Assembly: GCA_937967455.1 (NCBI GenBank)
Contig: CALCJK010000033.1
Coordinates: 1-45,045 of the forward strand
Origin: an uncultured bacterium
GTDB taxonomy: Bacteria > Bacteroidota > Ignavibacteria > UBA10030 > BY39
Direction of reading: 5' to 3'
DNA length: 45,045 bases
Shown here: positions 17,435-26,566 of the stretch, one piece after another
Layout of the letters: every line of letters begins with the position of its first letter
How positions within the stretch are numbered: the stretch's first letter is position 1
Notes under the pieces: model-generated
Told to the model about the DNA's origin: nothing
Databases searched by the model: none
The model's input: the letters and a program-made list of their open reading frames with translations, nothing else
Made by a program: the position numbers and the translations under genes

Positions 17435-18577
17435 TTACCTTTCGGTCGATAATCTAAATCTTCTTATTATGTTGTTACCACTATCTGATATGTATAGAGT
17501 TCTTGTTAAATGGGCAACACCTTTCGGACTCTTCATTGGTGCACTTCCATAGGAGATTAACTTTGAACTTCCAAAAGATTCTGGTTTAAGGAGTCCATTA
17601 CGGTTAAAAATGACTACACTATCTAAAGCACTATCGACTATAAAGATATCCAATCTAGAACGATCGATTGCAACAGCTGCTGGTTCTACAAATCTATTCG
17701 GTCTTAAAAATTCGTTTTGTACAGTAAATTTTGGTAGCCAACCTTCGAAATCATAGCTTTTTTTGTAAATCATCCAAATAGCCCCATAAATCATCGTCCC
17801 ACCTACAGAACTTTGAATGATTATAAAATCGTTACTATTTGGGAATGTTGCAATACCTGTTGGTCGGAGAATATCAGTAACACCAGAACCTGAACGTGTA
17901 GCTAAATCACCAAGAGGTGTCACATATCGATCTCGGACACGGAGATTGAAATCTATAATAGTACCGGAAGTATCTTTTATGGTATCAACTATGGTTTGAG
18001 TCCAAAACCAGAGCACACGGCTATCCGGATCAACAAAGCTGGTATTATCAGGTCCATCTCTTACGACTAAATATTGGTTATTGATAAGCGGTCCAATGCC
18101 TTTGAATCTGCGGTTAGGTTTCCTATCTTCTCTATAAATTGTATCTAACCTCACTCTTGATATATCATGATTTGGATAGTCGTTACTAATGTTATACATT
18201 TTGAGTCTGAAAATTGCCCCGATAGTATCAGCAGTTTCTTCTCTATAGATTAAACCTGACACTAAAAGATCAAGCCGTAGGTCTTGAGCAATTGCCATTG
18301 GATGTAAAATCTCTCGAGTACCCATTATGATACCAGCCTCATTAATCTGAACAATTCTATTATTATCAGTATCAGCGATATAGAGCATCTGATCACCACC
18401 GGCATAGATTGCAGTTGGATTATTGAATCCTGAAAATGGTGGATTGATTTCAATATAAGAAGTATCGCCGACGGTTTGAATTGTAGAGATAGGCAGGTCA
18501 GAAATATTATATGGTTTCTGGCAGCCAAAATAGTTGATTATAAAAGCTGTTAAGAGTAATATTTTTAAAGTTTTCAT
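17435..18577 (-). CDS. NHL-type beta-propeller lipoprotein
   Basis: About 380 residues from an ATG at 18577. The frame is open 23 codons further upstream, but the nearer ATG gives a perfect lipoprotein signal (MKTLKILLLTAFIINYFGC, cysteine at residue 19) and sits four bases after the preceding gene, so it is preferred. The body has NHL-like blades: PTAIYAGGDQMLYIADTDNNRIVQI, TGIATFPNSNDFIIIQ, AAVAIDRSRLDIFIVDSALDSVVIFN and KGVAHLTRTLYISDSGNNIIRRF. Such propellers bind ligands or act as scaffolds at the membrane surface. It is the last gene of the locus that starts at 28708 and is followed by a strong terminator. Its specific partner is unknown. Confidence 0.82.
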   Translation of the reverse strand: MKTLKILLLTAFIINYFGCQKPYNISDLPISTIQTVGDTSYIEINPPFSGFNNPTAIYAGGDQMLYIADTDNNRIVQINEAGIIMGTREILHPMAIAQDLRLDLLVSGLIYREETADTIGAIFRLKMYNISNDYPNHDISRVRLDTIYREDRKPNRRFKGIGPLINNQYLVVRDGPDNTSFVDPDSRVLWFWTQTIVDTIKDTSGTIIDFNLRVRDRYVTPLGDLATRSGSGVTDILRPTGIATFPNSNDFIIIQSSVGGTMIYGAIWMIYKKSYDFEGWLPKFTVQNEFLRPNRFVEPAAVAIDRSRLDIFIVDSALDSVVIFNRNGLLKPESFGSSKLISYGSAPMKSPKGVAHLTRTLYISDSGNNIIRRFRLSTER

Positions 18578-18581
18578 ATTT

Positions 18582-19610
18582 TTAAAATGTAAATAATAAT
18601 GATATTCTATGAACTCCGCCCAAGCGGTTAAAATTTGTAAAAGCATAATCCAGATTTATATTAGTAACACTCAATGGCACCTTAACACCTGCTCCAATTG
18701 AAATATCTTCTTCACTTGTTCCATCCTTTCCAAATAATTTTTCACCCACGGTTCTCTTTATTCCCAATCTAACGAAAAACGATTCTTTAAAAGCATATTC
18801 ACCACCTATACGAATATTTTCAGCGTTATCATTTGGATGATTGAGTTGTAAGGATGTTGTAACTCGATGTAGCTCAGTTTGATAAGGTTCGAATGCTAAA
18901 CCAATCTTAAACAAAGTTGGTGGTGTAAAGGATTGGAAGTTGTTAATTTTAGTGCCGTCGTATAATTCAACTGTTCCGGTTGGAGAAACATTATTGCCAA
19001 AATTAGTGACCACAACACCAAATCTGAATGAGCCCAAACCAGTCCAGTAGTAAGTTCCAAGGTCAACCAGAATGCTACGCATTTTTACAATATCCAGAGT
19101 TTCTTCAATATATTTCACAGTTGCACCAAAACTGAATTGAGCAGTCATCTTTCGTGAATAAGTCAAACCTATAGCAAGGTCACCATATTTAAATGTCTGC
19201 CCTGTTCCAAAAGGATTGGTTTCATTAGTAACTGGCATATTCGGTGTACTTAAAGATATTATACTAATTCCGACGATATCAGAGCTGGAAAATTTATAAG
19301 CAGCACCCAGAAATTCATGATCTAAATCAGCTACATATTTGGTATGGGATAAAATAACCTGGCTTTGTTCCATATTAATTAAAGCTGCGGGATTCCAGAA
19401 TAAAGCAGATGCGTCATTTGCAACTGCTATATATGAATCACCAAATCCAGTAGCTCTTGCTCCAACACCAATTTTTAAAAACTGATAAGCTGAAATCCCA
19501 ACTCTCTGTCCACCAAGATTAGGGATTAATTGAGCTACAACATTTGAATTAAAGATAAAGAACATCAGCAAACCGACTAACAAGCACGAATATTTCAATT
19601 TATTTTTCAT
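18582..19610 (-). CDS. PorV/PorQ-family outer-membrane protein
   Basis: A 342-residue exported protein, signal peptide about 1-26, with the family's characteristic start QFLKIGVGARATGFGDSYIA followed by DASALFWNPAALI, and beta-barrel sequence of the FadL/OmpP1 type to the end (LLFTF). In T9SS organisms PorV shuttles substrates to the outer-membrane attachment complex and PorQ is a related barrel; which this corresponds to is not clear, as Ignavibacteria carry many paralogues. It starts 19 bases after the TonB-dependent receptor gene, linking it to that receptor and to the secreted proteins upstream. Confidence 0.85.
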   Translation of the reverse strand: MKNKLKYSCLLVGLLMFFIFNSNVVAQLIPNLGGQRVGISAYQFLKIGVGARATGFGDSYIAVANDASALFWNPAALINMEQSQVILSHTKYVADLDHEFLGAAYKFSSSDIVGISIISLSTPNMPVTNETNPFGTGQTFKYGDLAIGLTYSRKMTAQFSFGATVKYIEETLDIVKMRSILVDLGTYYWTGLGSFRFGVVVTNFGNNVSPTGTVELYDGTKINNFQSFTPPTLFKIGLAFEPYQTELHRVTTSLQLNHPNDNAENIRIGGEYAFKESFFVRLGIKRTVGEKLFGKDGTSEEDISIGAGVKVPLSVTNINLDYAFTNFNRLGGVHRISLLFTF

Positions 19611-19629
19611 TTATCTACTCACTTTGATT

Positions 19630-22494
19630 TTAAAATCTAAAAGATAAACCAAACTTATATGTTCTTGGATTTAGATATCTGGCAGGGTTATATGGGAATG
19701 GATCAATTGGTGCGGTTATATCAGGATACAATGGATCATTCCAATCCACAGGTGTAGGATCTCCATATTCGTACGCTCTACCTGTCACAGGGTTCAAAAT
19801 TTGTGAATTTTTTCTGTTTAGGAGATTTTGAACCTCAAACGAAAATACTAACTTCCCAATTTTAATATCAAAATATTTTTCAAAATTCAGATCTATATAA
19901 AACCAATCTCGCCCAATTTTACTATAAGGATTATCACGGTCCGAACGATACTCTGGTCTGCCAGTAGTTGGATTGTAGCGATAGAAAATTTGTGGAGTGT
20001 ATCGTTTTCCAGATTGATAAAATATTCTCATATACACATTATAATCGTCCAATATTCCTGGAGCGAAATCGAACAAGGGTTTATTTTTTGGAATATATAA
20101 ATTAATACTTGTTGAAAACTGTAATGGTCTATCCCAGATCACATAATTTTCTTTTAGATTTTCTTCGAGACCCTGTTGTATATTAAAAACATTCTCGTTG
20201 GCAGAAGAACTTTTTCCAGTAGCAATGCTATATGATCCAGAGATATTAACTCTTAAAAGTTTTGTTATTCTGGTTTTATACTCAACTTCAATTCCTCTTA
20301 CTCGTGCATAATCCTGATTTATATAAATTGTATAAAGACCTCTTGTTGTACCAGAAATAATAGCTCTAAATTGTTTTGCGGTAATATAATCAAAAATGTC
20401 TTTATAGAAAGCGGTAATTGTTAATACATCATTTTCAGTAATTTGATTTCTTAAACCCAGTTCGTAAGCGACTGTTGTTTCAGGATTCAAGTTTGGATTA
20501 CCAATTGTTTGGAATGAAGAACGAGATCTTGTTCCTCCCAATTTTGAATAAATAAATTGAGGTCGTGGCAGCTTAGAAAAATGACCATAAGAAAAGAATA
20601 ATGTTTGATTATCTGTAACAGGATGAGAAATACCTAGTCGTGGACTAATGCGAGCTTTCCAATATCTACCAAACCACTTATAAGAATCTTCTTTATATTT
20701 TTCCAATAGACCCTTGGGTACAAGTGTTGCGGTACCGGATTCGACAGCGTCATCGACATACTTACCTGGTAGCCAATAATCCAGGCGCAAGCCGTAATTT
20801 AAAATCATACCACTCACAGTTAAGCTATTTTGTGCGTAAACAGCACCAAAAGCAGGATAGACTTTAAAAATATCGTTATCAAAACCAAGTGGCTTAACCC
20901 AGGGTTGGAAGATATCAATCAGTTGCATTTCCTGAAATCTCATTTCCACACCGGATTTAAATTTGTTCTTTTCAGTTATATTACTTGTTAAATCAAATTT
21001 AAATGTGAACTCGTTGAGCTGATGATCACGCCAGGTGGAAGGACTTCCATAATCATAGAAACCATCACCTGGAATTACATAAATTGTATCGTATGAGTTG
21101 GGATTTGGGAAGAAATACTCCACCGGAAATGTAACAATGTCTTTTGGCTGAAAATACTTATCCCAGCTCTTACCATTTGCATCTCCCCTAACATGAGCAG
21201 TGTAATAGCTTAGTTTTAATTCATAAAATGTTTTTGTGTTTAAAGTATGAGTCCAGCTTAAACTATTTTGTTGATTTACCTGAGTAAATGTATTTGCGCT
21301 ATCAGGTATGTTCTGAAATAAAAATTGATATCCAGGATTAGGTTCAACACGATCCAGAGTTGCTTGTATTGTTTGAGAATTTTGATCAATTTGAACTGAT
21401 TGACTATAAGCGTAAGAGAGTTTTGTTGTTGAAGTTGGACGATATGTCAACTTTCCCAGAACCGAATAGCTGTTGCTTCTTTTGGGTGCAAATTGCCTAC
21501 CATTAAAAATAGAAGAATACAATCCCCTTGGTGCAAATAATTTGTATCCGTTTGGTCTACCACCAACAACATTCTCAACCCATCTTGTATAACCATCTGT
21601 AAGGTTTGCATAAAAGTTTATAAAAAAACTAACTTTTTTTAGCTCATCTAACGGAATTTTTCCAAAGGATAAAGTTGAAAGTAAATACTCACCACCAAAA
21701 AAACCAGGACCACTTAAATTAAACTCATATATATCAGTATTAAAATTTGTGATCGAGTTTTTATTAAACCAGAAATGATCTCTTTTATATCCAATAGAGC
21801 CAGAGTAAGATTTTGTTCCCTCTTTCGTTGTAATATTAACTACACCCGAAGTTGCTTGACCATATTCAGCATTATATCCTCCTGTTATTACTTCCATTTC
21901 AGCAATAGCTTGGGGAGCAATTTGTAATCCAAATCCCTGACCAGCTAAAGGATCCTGGACTGAAATACCATCAATTAAATAAGCATTTTCATAACTCCTA
22001 CCACCACGGATATAAATCTCGTTGTCTGAACTTACAACTCCCGCTTGAAGAGAAACAACATCCCTTACATCTTTCACTACAGCAAGTTGTATATCCTCGC
22101 TTGTTATAGATCTACGACTTGCTGTTTCCTCAATGTTAAAAAGTGGCCTCTCACCGATCACAACAACTTCCTGTCCAACCGAAAGAACAGTTTCTTCCAA
22201 TTTTACATTTAGAGTTGTTGTCTCACCCGGATTAACTTTAACACCAGTATATTGAACTGTTTTATAACCAATCAAAGTGACTTCTACGGTATAAGACCCA
22301 GGTGTTACATTTGGGATAGTAAATCTACCTTCAAAATCTGTAGCAGCACCATAATAAGTACCCTTGACAACAACATTTACACTTGGGAGAGGTTCATTAG
22401 TATTTTTATCTACCACAGTCCCATTAATTGTACCACGCTGTGCATAGACAAACTGTGTTAGAAAAAGAATCAAAAGATAAAAAAACTTTTTCAT
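19630..22494 (-). CDS. TonB-dependent receptor with carboxypeptidase-like N-terminal domain
   Basis: A 954-residue outer-membrane receptor. Signal peptide 1-18; residues about 20-105 are a CarboxypepD_reg-like Ig domain (TINGTVVDKNTNEPLPSVN, AATDFEGRFTIPNV); EVVVIGERP (about 108-116) resembles a TonB box; the plug follows with YIRGGRSYENAYLIDGI and VITGGYNAEYGQATSGVVNI; the rest is barrel ending KFGLSFRF. This is the SusC-like architecture, but no SusD-type gene follows. Such receptors import ligands using TonB energy. It lies 21 bases after the lipoprotein gene and 19 before the PorV-like gene, so it is clearly co-transcribed with them. The substrate is not evident. Confidence 0.93.
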   Translation of the reverse strand: MKKFFYLLILFLTQFVYAQRGTINGTVVDKNTNEPLPSVNVVVKGTYYGAATDFEGRFTIPNVTPGSYTVEVTLIGYKTVQYTGVKVNPGETTTLNVKLEETVLSVGQEVVVIGERPLFNIEETASRRSITSEDIQLAVVKDVRDVVSLQAGVVSSDNEIYIRGGRSYENAYLIDGISVQDPLAGQGFGLQIAPQAIAEMEVITGGYNAEYGQATSGVVNITTKEGTKSYSGSIGYKRDHFWFNKNSITNFNTDIYEFNLSGPGFFGGEYLLSTLSFGKIPLDELKKVSFFINFYANLTDGYTRWVENVVGGRPNGYKLFAPRGLYSSIFNGRQFAPKRSNSYSVLGKLTYRPTSTTKLSYAYSQSVQIDQNSQTIQATLDRVEPNPGYQFLFQNIPDSANTFTQVNQQNSLSWTHTLNTKTFYELKLSYYTAHVRGDANGKSWDKYFQPKDIVTFPVEYFFPNPNSYDTIYVIPGDGFYDYGSPSTWRDHQLNEFTFKFDLTSNITEKNKFKSGVEMRFQEMQLIDIFQPWVKPLGFDNDIFKVYPAFGAVYAQNSLTVSGMILNYGLRLDYWLPGKYVDDAVESGTATLVPKGLLEKYKEDSYKWFGRYWKARISPRLGISHPVTDNQTLFFSYGHFSKLPRPQFIYSKLGGTRSRSSFQTIGNPNLNPETTVAYELGLRNQITENDVLTITAFYKDIFDYITAKQFRAIISGTTRGLYTIYINQDYARVRGIEVEYKTRITKLLRVNISGSYSIATGKSSSANENVFNIQQGLEENLKENYVIWDRPLQFSTSINLYIPKNKPLFDFAPGILDDYNVYMRIFYQSGKRYTPQIFYRYNPTTGRPEYRSDRDNPYSKIGRDWFYIDLNFEKYFDIKIGKLVFSFEVQNLLNRKNSQILNPVTGRAYEYGDPTPVDWNDPLYPDITAPIDPFPYNPARYLNPRTYKFGLSFRF

Positions 22495-22515
22495 GTTATA
22501 CTCCGAAATTCATTT

Positions 22516-24300
22516 TTAACCACCGAATTCATCAATAAATACACGTTTTAAGAAAGCAGGTACACCTTTTCCATCTTCACCTGGACGATCAGGCCAAACT
22601 TTAGTTGTACCGTTCATCAGATTAAGTGGCATACTTAAAAAAACAAAAGTTTTAGCACCATCAATAACTCCTATATTAACAGGACCTGTCCAGTAAGCAT
22701 TAGGAGGTACACGACCTGGAACAGGTGGAATCTTTAATATATATTTTGCATCTGAACGTTTGTAAATATCTCTTACAAACAAAGATAATGCACCACCTGG
22801 TGTTGGAGCAGGATTAAATCTCATTGTAGGAAAAGGATTCGGAAGCAGCACACTCGGATATGTGGAATCTGGATAAACAGGCCAGTCGTTTGGAATGCGT
22901 GTATCTATTAATGTTGTTCCAACCAGATCTACAGGTGCAAAATCTACAAGTGAACCACGAGGATCACCCAGGAAATATCCAAAGCGGGTAGTATAAACAA
23001 CTTTTCCACCAGCTCCATTATATAAGTATAGAGGAAATTGCGCCACAGCATACATATGTGTCCAGGTATCAGGTATATAATCTGTAAACCAGAAAACATA
23101 CTCAAAAAGAAGTAAGGTGCGGGTCATAGCTGGATTTAATATTGGTGGAACAAGATCACCAACCTTTGTAGCAGTTGCACCACGACGAATATCCAACCAA
23201 TCAAAATTACCAAAATTACGAGGATAAGTTACCCCGGGGAAAGTATCAATCGCACTAAACCATTTTCTATAATCTGTAATCACTGTTACTAAATCGCCCT
23301 GACCGTAATTTGAAACAACAAGCAATTTACTTGTAGGTTTCTTTACATACCATAATTTATTCCCACTTGGCAGTGAAACAACAGGACTTAAATCACCAGC
23401 CATATCTTTTGCTTGGAGATAAATACGATTTGTATCATCCAATCTTAGACCTGGAACTTCACCTATCTTATACATAGTAGGGAAAATACCTGTGTAAACA
23501 TCAGCATAAACTTCACCCGTTGCACCATCAGTACGAGATCTTGGCGCTTCGAGTGTAACCATTGTATAATAAGCTGGAAATTCAAACCATTGAGTCGAAT
23601 CATTAGGATTATTAAGATTAATCCTGTAACTTTTCAAGGTTTGGTCTCCATCCAGATCGGTTCCAATCCAACTGAATGTTGCAACAGTAAAAGTTGTATC
23701 TGGTTGTTGGATTGTTTTTAAAGGATCAAGCGGATCTTTGGCAAATTCAACAGCAGGTGGTGTATTTTTAATAGGAAAAATTTGTTTTGCCCCGACAGGA
23801 TCAATTGCTCCATTAAGAGTCTTTAGTTCAACATCACCACTATCTAAGACTGCATTATTATTCTTATCCCAAAAAGGTGTTGGTTTTAATTTTACAATTG
23901 CACCAACATCGATATGTTCTTTAAAAGTATTATCCACTGCACGCACAACAACAGTAAATCTTTCTCGAGCTGTGAATAGTGGGAATGCCATAGCAGTATC
24001 ATTTTTAACAACCCAACTGTAAGAAAGTGTATCTGGTATTGTATTTTGTGCAACACTATCCGTATTAAAATATCCAAACAAATATCCAATAATTAAACCA
24101 TCGGGATCTTCACCCCACCAACGAATTATTTGGCGGCTAATTGTAGGACTTAATTCTTGTGTTGTGTCGGTTTGAACCCACAAAAATGTTTTAGGTGGCT
24201 GATTTGGTCTTGGTTTAGTAATAGTATCATCTTTACGACAACTGTTTATAAGAAACACACCAAAAATAAAGACGCAAAAATATTTGATGAATTTAAACAT
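22516..24300 (-). CDS. Surface lipoprotein with Ig-like repeats
   Basis: A 594-residue protein with a lipoprotein signal (LINSC, cysteine at residue 21). Two segments share a pattern: RWWGEDPDGLIIGYLFGY (about 60-77) and SWIGTDLDGDQTLKSYRI (about 210-227), each preceded by a PP-x-F/V element, consistent with two Ig/fibronectin-like domains that have Asp-rich loops. From about 325 on, LLVVSNYGQGDLVTVITDYRK and the following LLLFEYVFWFTD resemble a Rossmann-like or glutamine-amidotransferase-like fold without a clear catalytic motif. No family is recognised with certainty. It sits immediately before the TonB-dependent receptor gene, the place a SusD-like ligand-binding lipoprotein would have from the other side; a ligand-capturing role is conjecture. 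Confidence 0.72.
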   Translation of the reverse strand: MFKFIKYFCVFIFGVFLINSCRKDDTITKPRPNQPPKTFLWVQTDTTQELSPTISRQIIRWWGEDPDGLIIGYLFGYFNTDSVAQNTIPDTLSYSWVVKNDTAMAFPLFTARERFTVVVRAVDNTFKEHIDVGAIVKLKPTPFWDKNNNAVLDSGDVELKTLNGAIDPVGAKQIFPIKNTPPAVEFAKDPLDPLKTIQQPDTTFTVATFSWIGTDLDGDQTLKSYRINLNNPNDSTQWFEFPAYYTMVTLEAPRSRTDGATGEVYADVYTGIFPTMYKIGEVPGLRLDDTNRIYLQAKDMAGDLSPVVSLPSGNKLWYVKKPTSKLLVVSNYGQGDLVTVITDYRKWFSAIDTFPGVTYPRNFGNFDWLDIRRGATATKVGDLVPPILNPAMTRTLLLFEYVFWFTDYIPDTWTHMYAVAQFPLYLYNGAGGKVVYTTRFGYFLGDPRGSLVDFAPVDLVGTTLIDTRIPNDWPVYPDSTYPSVLLPNPFPTMRFNPAPTPGGALSLFVRDIYKRSDAKYILKIPPVPGRVPPNAYWTGPVNIGVIDGAKTFVFLSMPLNLMNGTTKVWPDRPGEDGKGVPAFLKRVFIDEFGG

Positions 24301-24317
24301 TCATATCTCCAATAAAA

Positions 24318-26552
24318 TTATTTGACGAGGAGCATTTTCTTAACTTGATTAAAATTAGATGTTTGCAATTTATAAAAATATATGCCCGTAGAAAATCTTG
24401 TGCCATCAAATACAACTCTGTATCTTCCTGCTTTATGTAACTCATTCTTAAGAGTTGCTACCTCCTGTCCTAATAAATTATAAACCTTCAACGAAACAAA
24501 ATCTTCTTTTGGTATTGCATATTCAATAATAGTTTTTGGATTAAAAGGATTAGGATAATTGTTTGCAAGTTCATATTTGATCGGTATAGATGCATCAATT
24601 CGATCATCAACTGATGTTGGTAAATATGTACCAAAATCCTCATTTGTGCGAGGACAAATTTTATAGCGGTTAAAACTATAAAATACTATTCCACGTAACT
24701 TTGAAAATTTATCACCAACTTTTATTATGGTCATATTGAACAATGTATCATTTAGAACATTTGAATAAAAGTTTTTACCGTCACGCCTGACAATAATGTT
24801 TCCAGTTCCATCGCTAACTGCAAATTCTGTTGGATCGGCATATGTTGGCCAAACATCTGTTACAGTTACAGTATCAAATTCTACCAGCATTCCCTCATAA
24901 GGTTCGGCAAACAAATCACCATTTCCTGCATTTGGTCCAAAAATACCTGTTGTCAGTTTAACCGGTTCGGGTAATTGATTTCCACTCGAAATAATTTCAA
25001 CTGAAGATACATTACCAATTCTTGTTACATCAAAATTTTCTTGAATAGTACCTGTAATTGCTACACTATCTCCTTTTTTAAGATCGTACAGGTCCTGAAT
25101 TACTCCATACACCCAGATACCGCTTGCAGGTTCGTTACCTGATTGCATATACCAGACACTTGTTCCACCAGATGTTCTAGGAGATAAACCAATATCACTT
25201 GAATCAGCAGTTATGATTCCTCTTAACGTAGTAACCGCTCCAACATATGGACTTCTACCATTTGAGAATGGTGTATATTGGACATCATGGATTTTCAAAT
25301 TACCATCTGTAACAGTATAAAAATAAAAGCCTTTTGATGTATCTGCGCCAAGTCCACCACCAGCACCGCTTGCAGAAATAGTACTGTTATTGTTTACATC
25401 AATAGCTTTCAGAAAGTACTTTACAAAAGTACCTAACGGTTGAGCAGGTATTATTCCATAATACAAAGAGTCAATCACAATGGCTTGCATTGTATCGACA
25501 ATAAAAGGACCATTATTTATGCTATATAATATGAGTCGATCTCTCACATTCAAACCACCGGCACTTTTTCTGATGACTGCTTCTATTCTCGCTGCTGTAT
25601 CTGGCGTTACAATCACTGGATACCTTCTAACCGAGGATATCTGTGGACGGGAAATACCAATTACAACATCTGTTGTATCTATAGGTGCAATTCTATATCC
25701 TCTTGGGTTTTCTGAACCGGAAACTGTAGTTATCCAACCACGAATTGTATCAATGCGAGTGTTTATTGGAAGAATTGCTGTATAAGGTGAATTCGGATCT
25801 CTAAATGCTCTAAGTGTCCACCACTTTGATGCATCATAAGTTGAAATCATATTTCCATAATCATCCATCAAGTTAACAGTTCCGTTTGTTGTGTTCAACC
25901 AGGAATTTACAGTAAGGTTTGTCAATTCAACATATCCACTCTCAAATGGTTCACCTGTGGAAAATTTTATTTTGCCACCTGGAAATATACCCTCATAAAA
26001 ATCCGATGTCTCCATTTTAATTGGTGGTGGAACTTCAGCTGTTCCAAGAAGTGTAAAATTTGGGTCCCTTAATGGTATTATTTGTGTCATACTATTCATT
26101 GTGGGATAACCCGATTCACTTGGACCCGGAAAATCCCATACTCTACCAACAATTTCTACCAAATCGCCTTTTTCTACATTAAGTATACTTTGATAATAGA
26201 TTGTATCACCTGGATTACTTGTACTTGATATTGGTGGTCTTATAAATATGTATCCGAAGGCTCCAGTATAGCCTGTATCAGCTATTACCATATTATAACC
26301 AAAGGTAGTGTATGTGAGAACTTTTGGGGGAATTACACAAACACCAATAATTCTAACTGTATCACCTAAAAAATTGCAAGATTGTAGTGTCCAACGAGAT
26401 GGAATGCTATTTTGTAAATTATCAGCTAAAAGTAAAGAGTCTATTGGTTTATATTGTATTTCCCTGATAGTTCTAAGTGGATATGATGATTGGGTTAAAC
26501 ATAACTGAAATAAGATTAATAATGCGAAACCTATTTTCAAAATACTTTTCAT
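24318..26552 (-). CDS. Secreted OB-fold protein with T9SS type A sorting domain
   Basis: A 744-residue exported protein (signal about 1-22). Several OB-fold-like segments can be picked out: around DTVRIIGVCVIPPK, GDLVEIVGRVWDFPG, VTTLRGIITADSSDIG and GDSVAITGTIQENFDV, resembling the OB-fold (YhcR-type) modules of secreted nucleases; no nuclease domain is visible. The last about 80 residues are a clear T9SS type A sorting domain: ELANNYPNPFNPKTIIEYAI, VYNLLGQEVATL, GIYFYKLQT, KKMLLVK. It is therefore predicted to be exported through T9SS and left at the surface or released. It lies between the 713-residue secreted protein (14 bases) and the lipoprotein gene (17 bases). Confidence 0.82.
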   Translation of the reverse strand: MKSILKIGFALLILFQLCLTQSSYPLRTIREIQYKPIDSLLLADNLQNSIPSRWTLQSCNFLGDTVRIIGVCVIPPKVLTYTTFGYNMVIADTGYTGAFGYIFIRPPISSTSNPGDTIYYQSILNVEKGDLVEIVGRVWDFPGPSESGYPTMNSMTQIIPLRDPNFTLLGTAEVPPPIKMETSDFYEGIFPGGKIKFSTGEPFESGYVELTNLTVNSWLNTTNGTVNLMDDYGNMISTYDASKWWTLRAFRDPNSPYTAILPINTRIDTIRGWITTVSGSENPRGYRIAPIDTTDVVIGISRPQISSVRRYPVIVTPDTAARIEAVIRKSAGGLNVRDRLILYSINNGPFIVDTMQAIVIDSLYYGIIPAQPLGTFVKYFLKAIDVNNNSTISASGAGGGLGADTSKGFYFYTVTDGNLKIHDVQYTPFSNGRSPYVGAVTTLRGIITADSSDIGLSPRTSGGTSVWYMQSGNEPASGIWVYGVIQDLYDLKKGDSVAITGTIQENFDVTRIGNVSSVEIISSGNQLPEPVKLTTGIFGPNAGNGDLFAEPYEGMLVEFDTVTVTDVWPTYADPTEFAVSDGTGNIIVRRDGKNFYSNVLNDTLFNMTIIKVGDKFSKLRGIVFYSFNRYKICPRTNEDFGTYLPTSVDDRIDASIPIKYELANNYPNPFNPKTIIEYAIPKEDFVSLKVYNLLGQEVATLKNELHKAGRYRVVFDGTRFSTGIYFYKLQTSNFNQVKKMLLVK

Positions 26553-26566
26553 TTTTCACATTCCTT

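Noticed and set aside
17366-17435. A purine riboswitch upstream of the permease
   Set aside because: The 68-base gap is mostly a simple perfect hairpin; the three-way junction and conserved loop sequences of the purine aptamer are absent.
18578-18646. N-terminal extension of the propeller lipoprotein by 23 codons
   Set aside because: The extension overlaps the end of the PorV-like gene and destroys the lipoprotein signal peptide that begins at the internal ATG at 18577.
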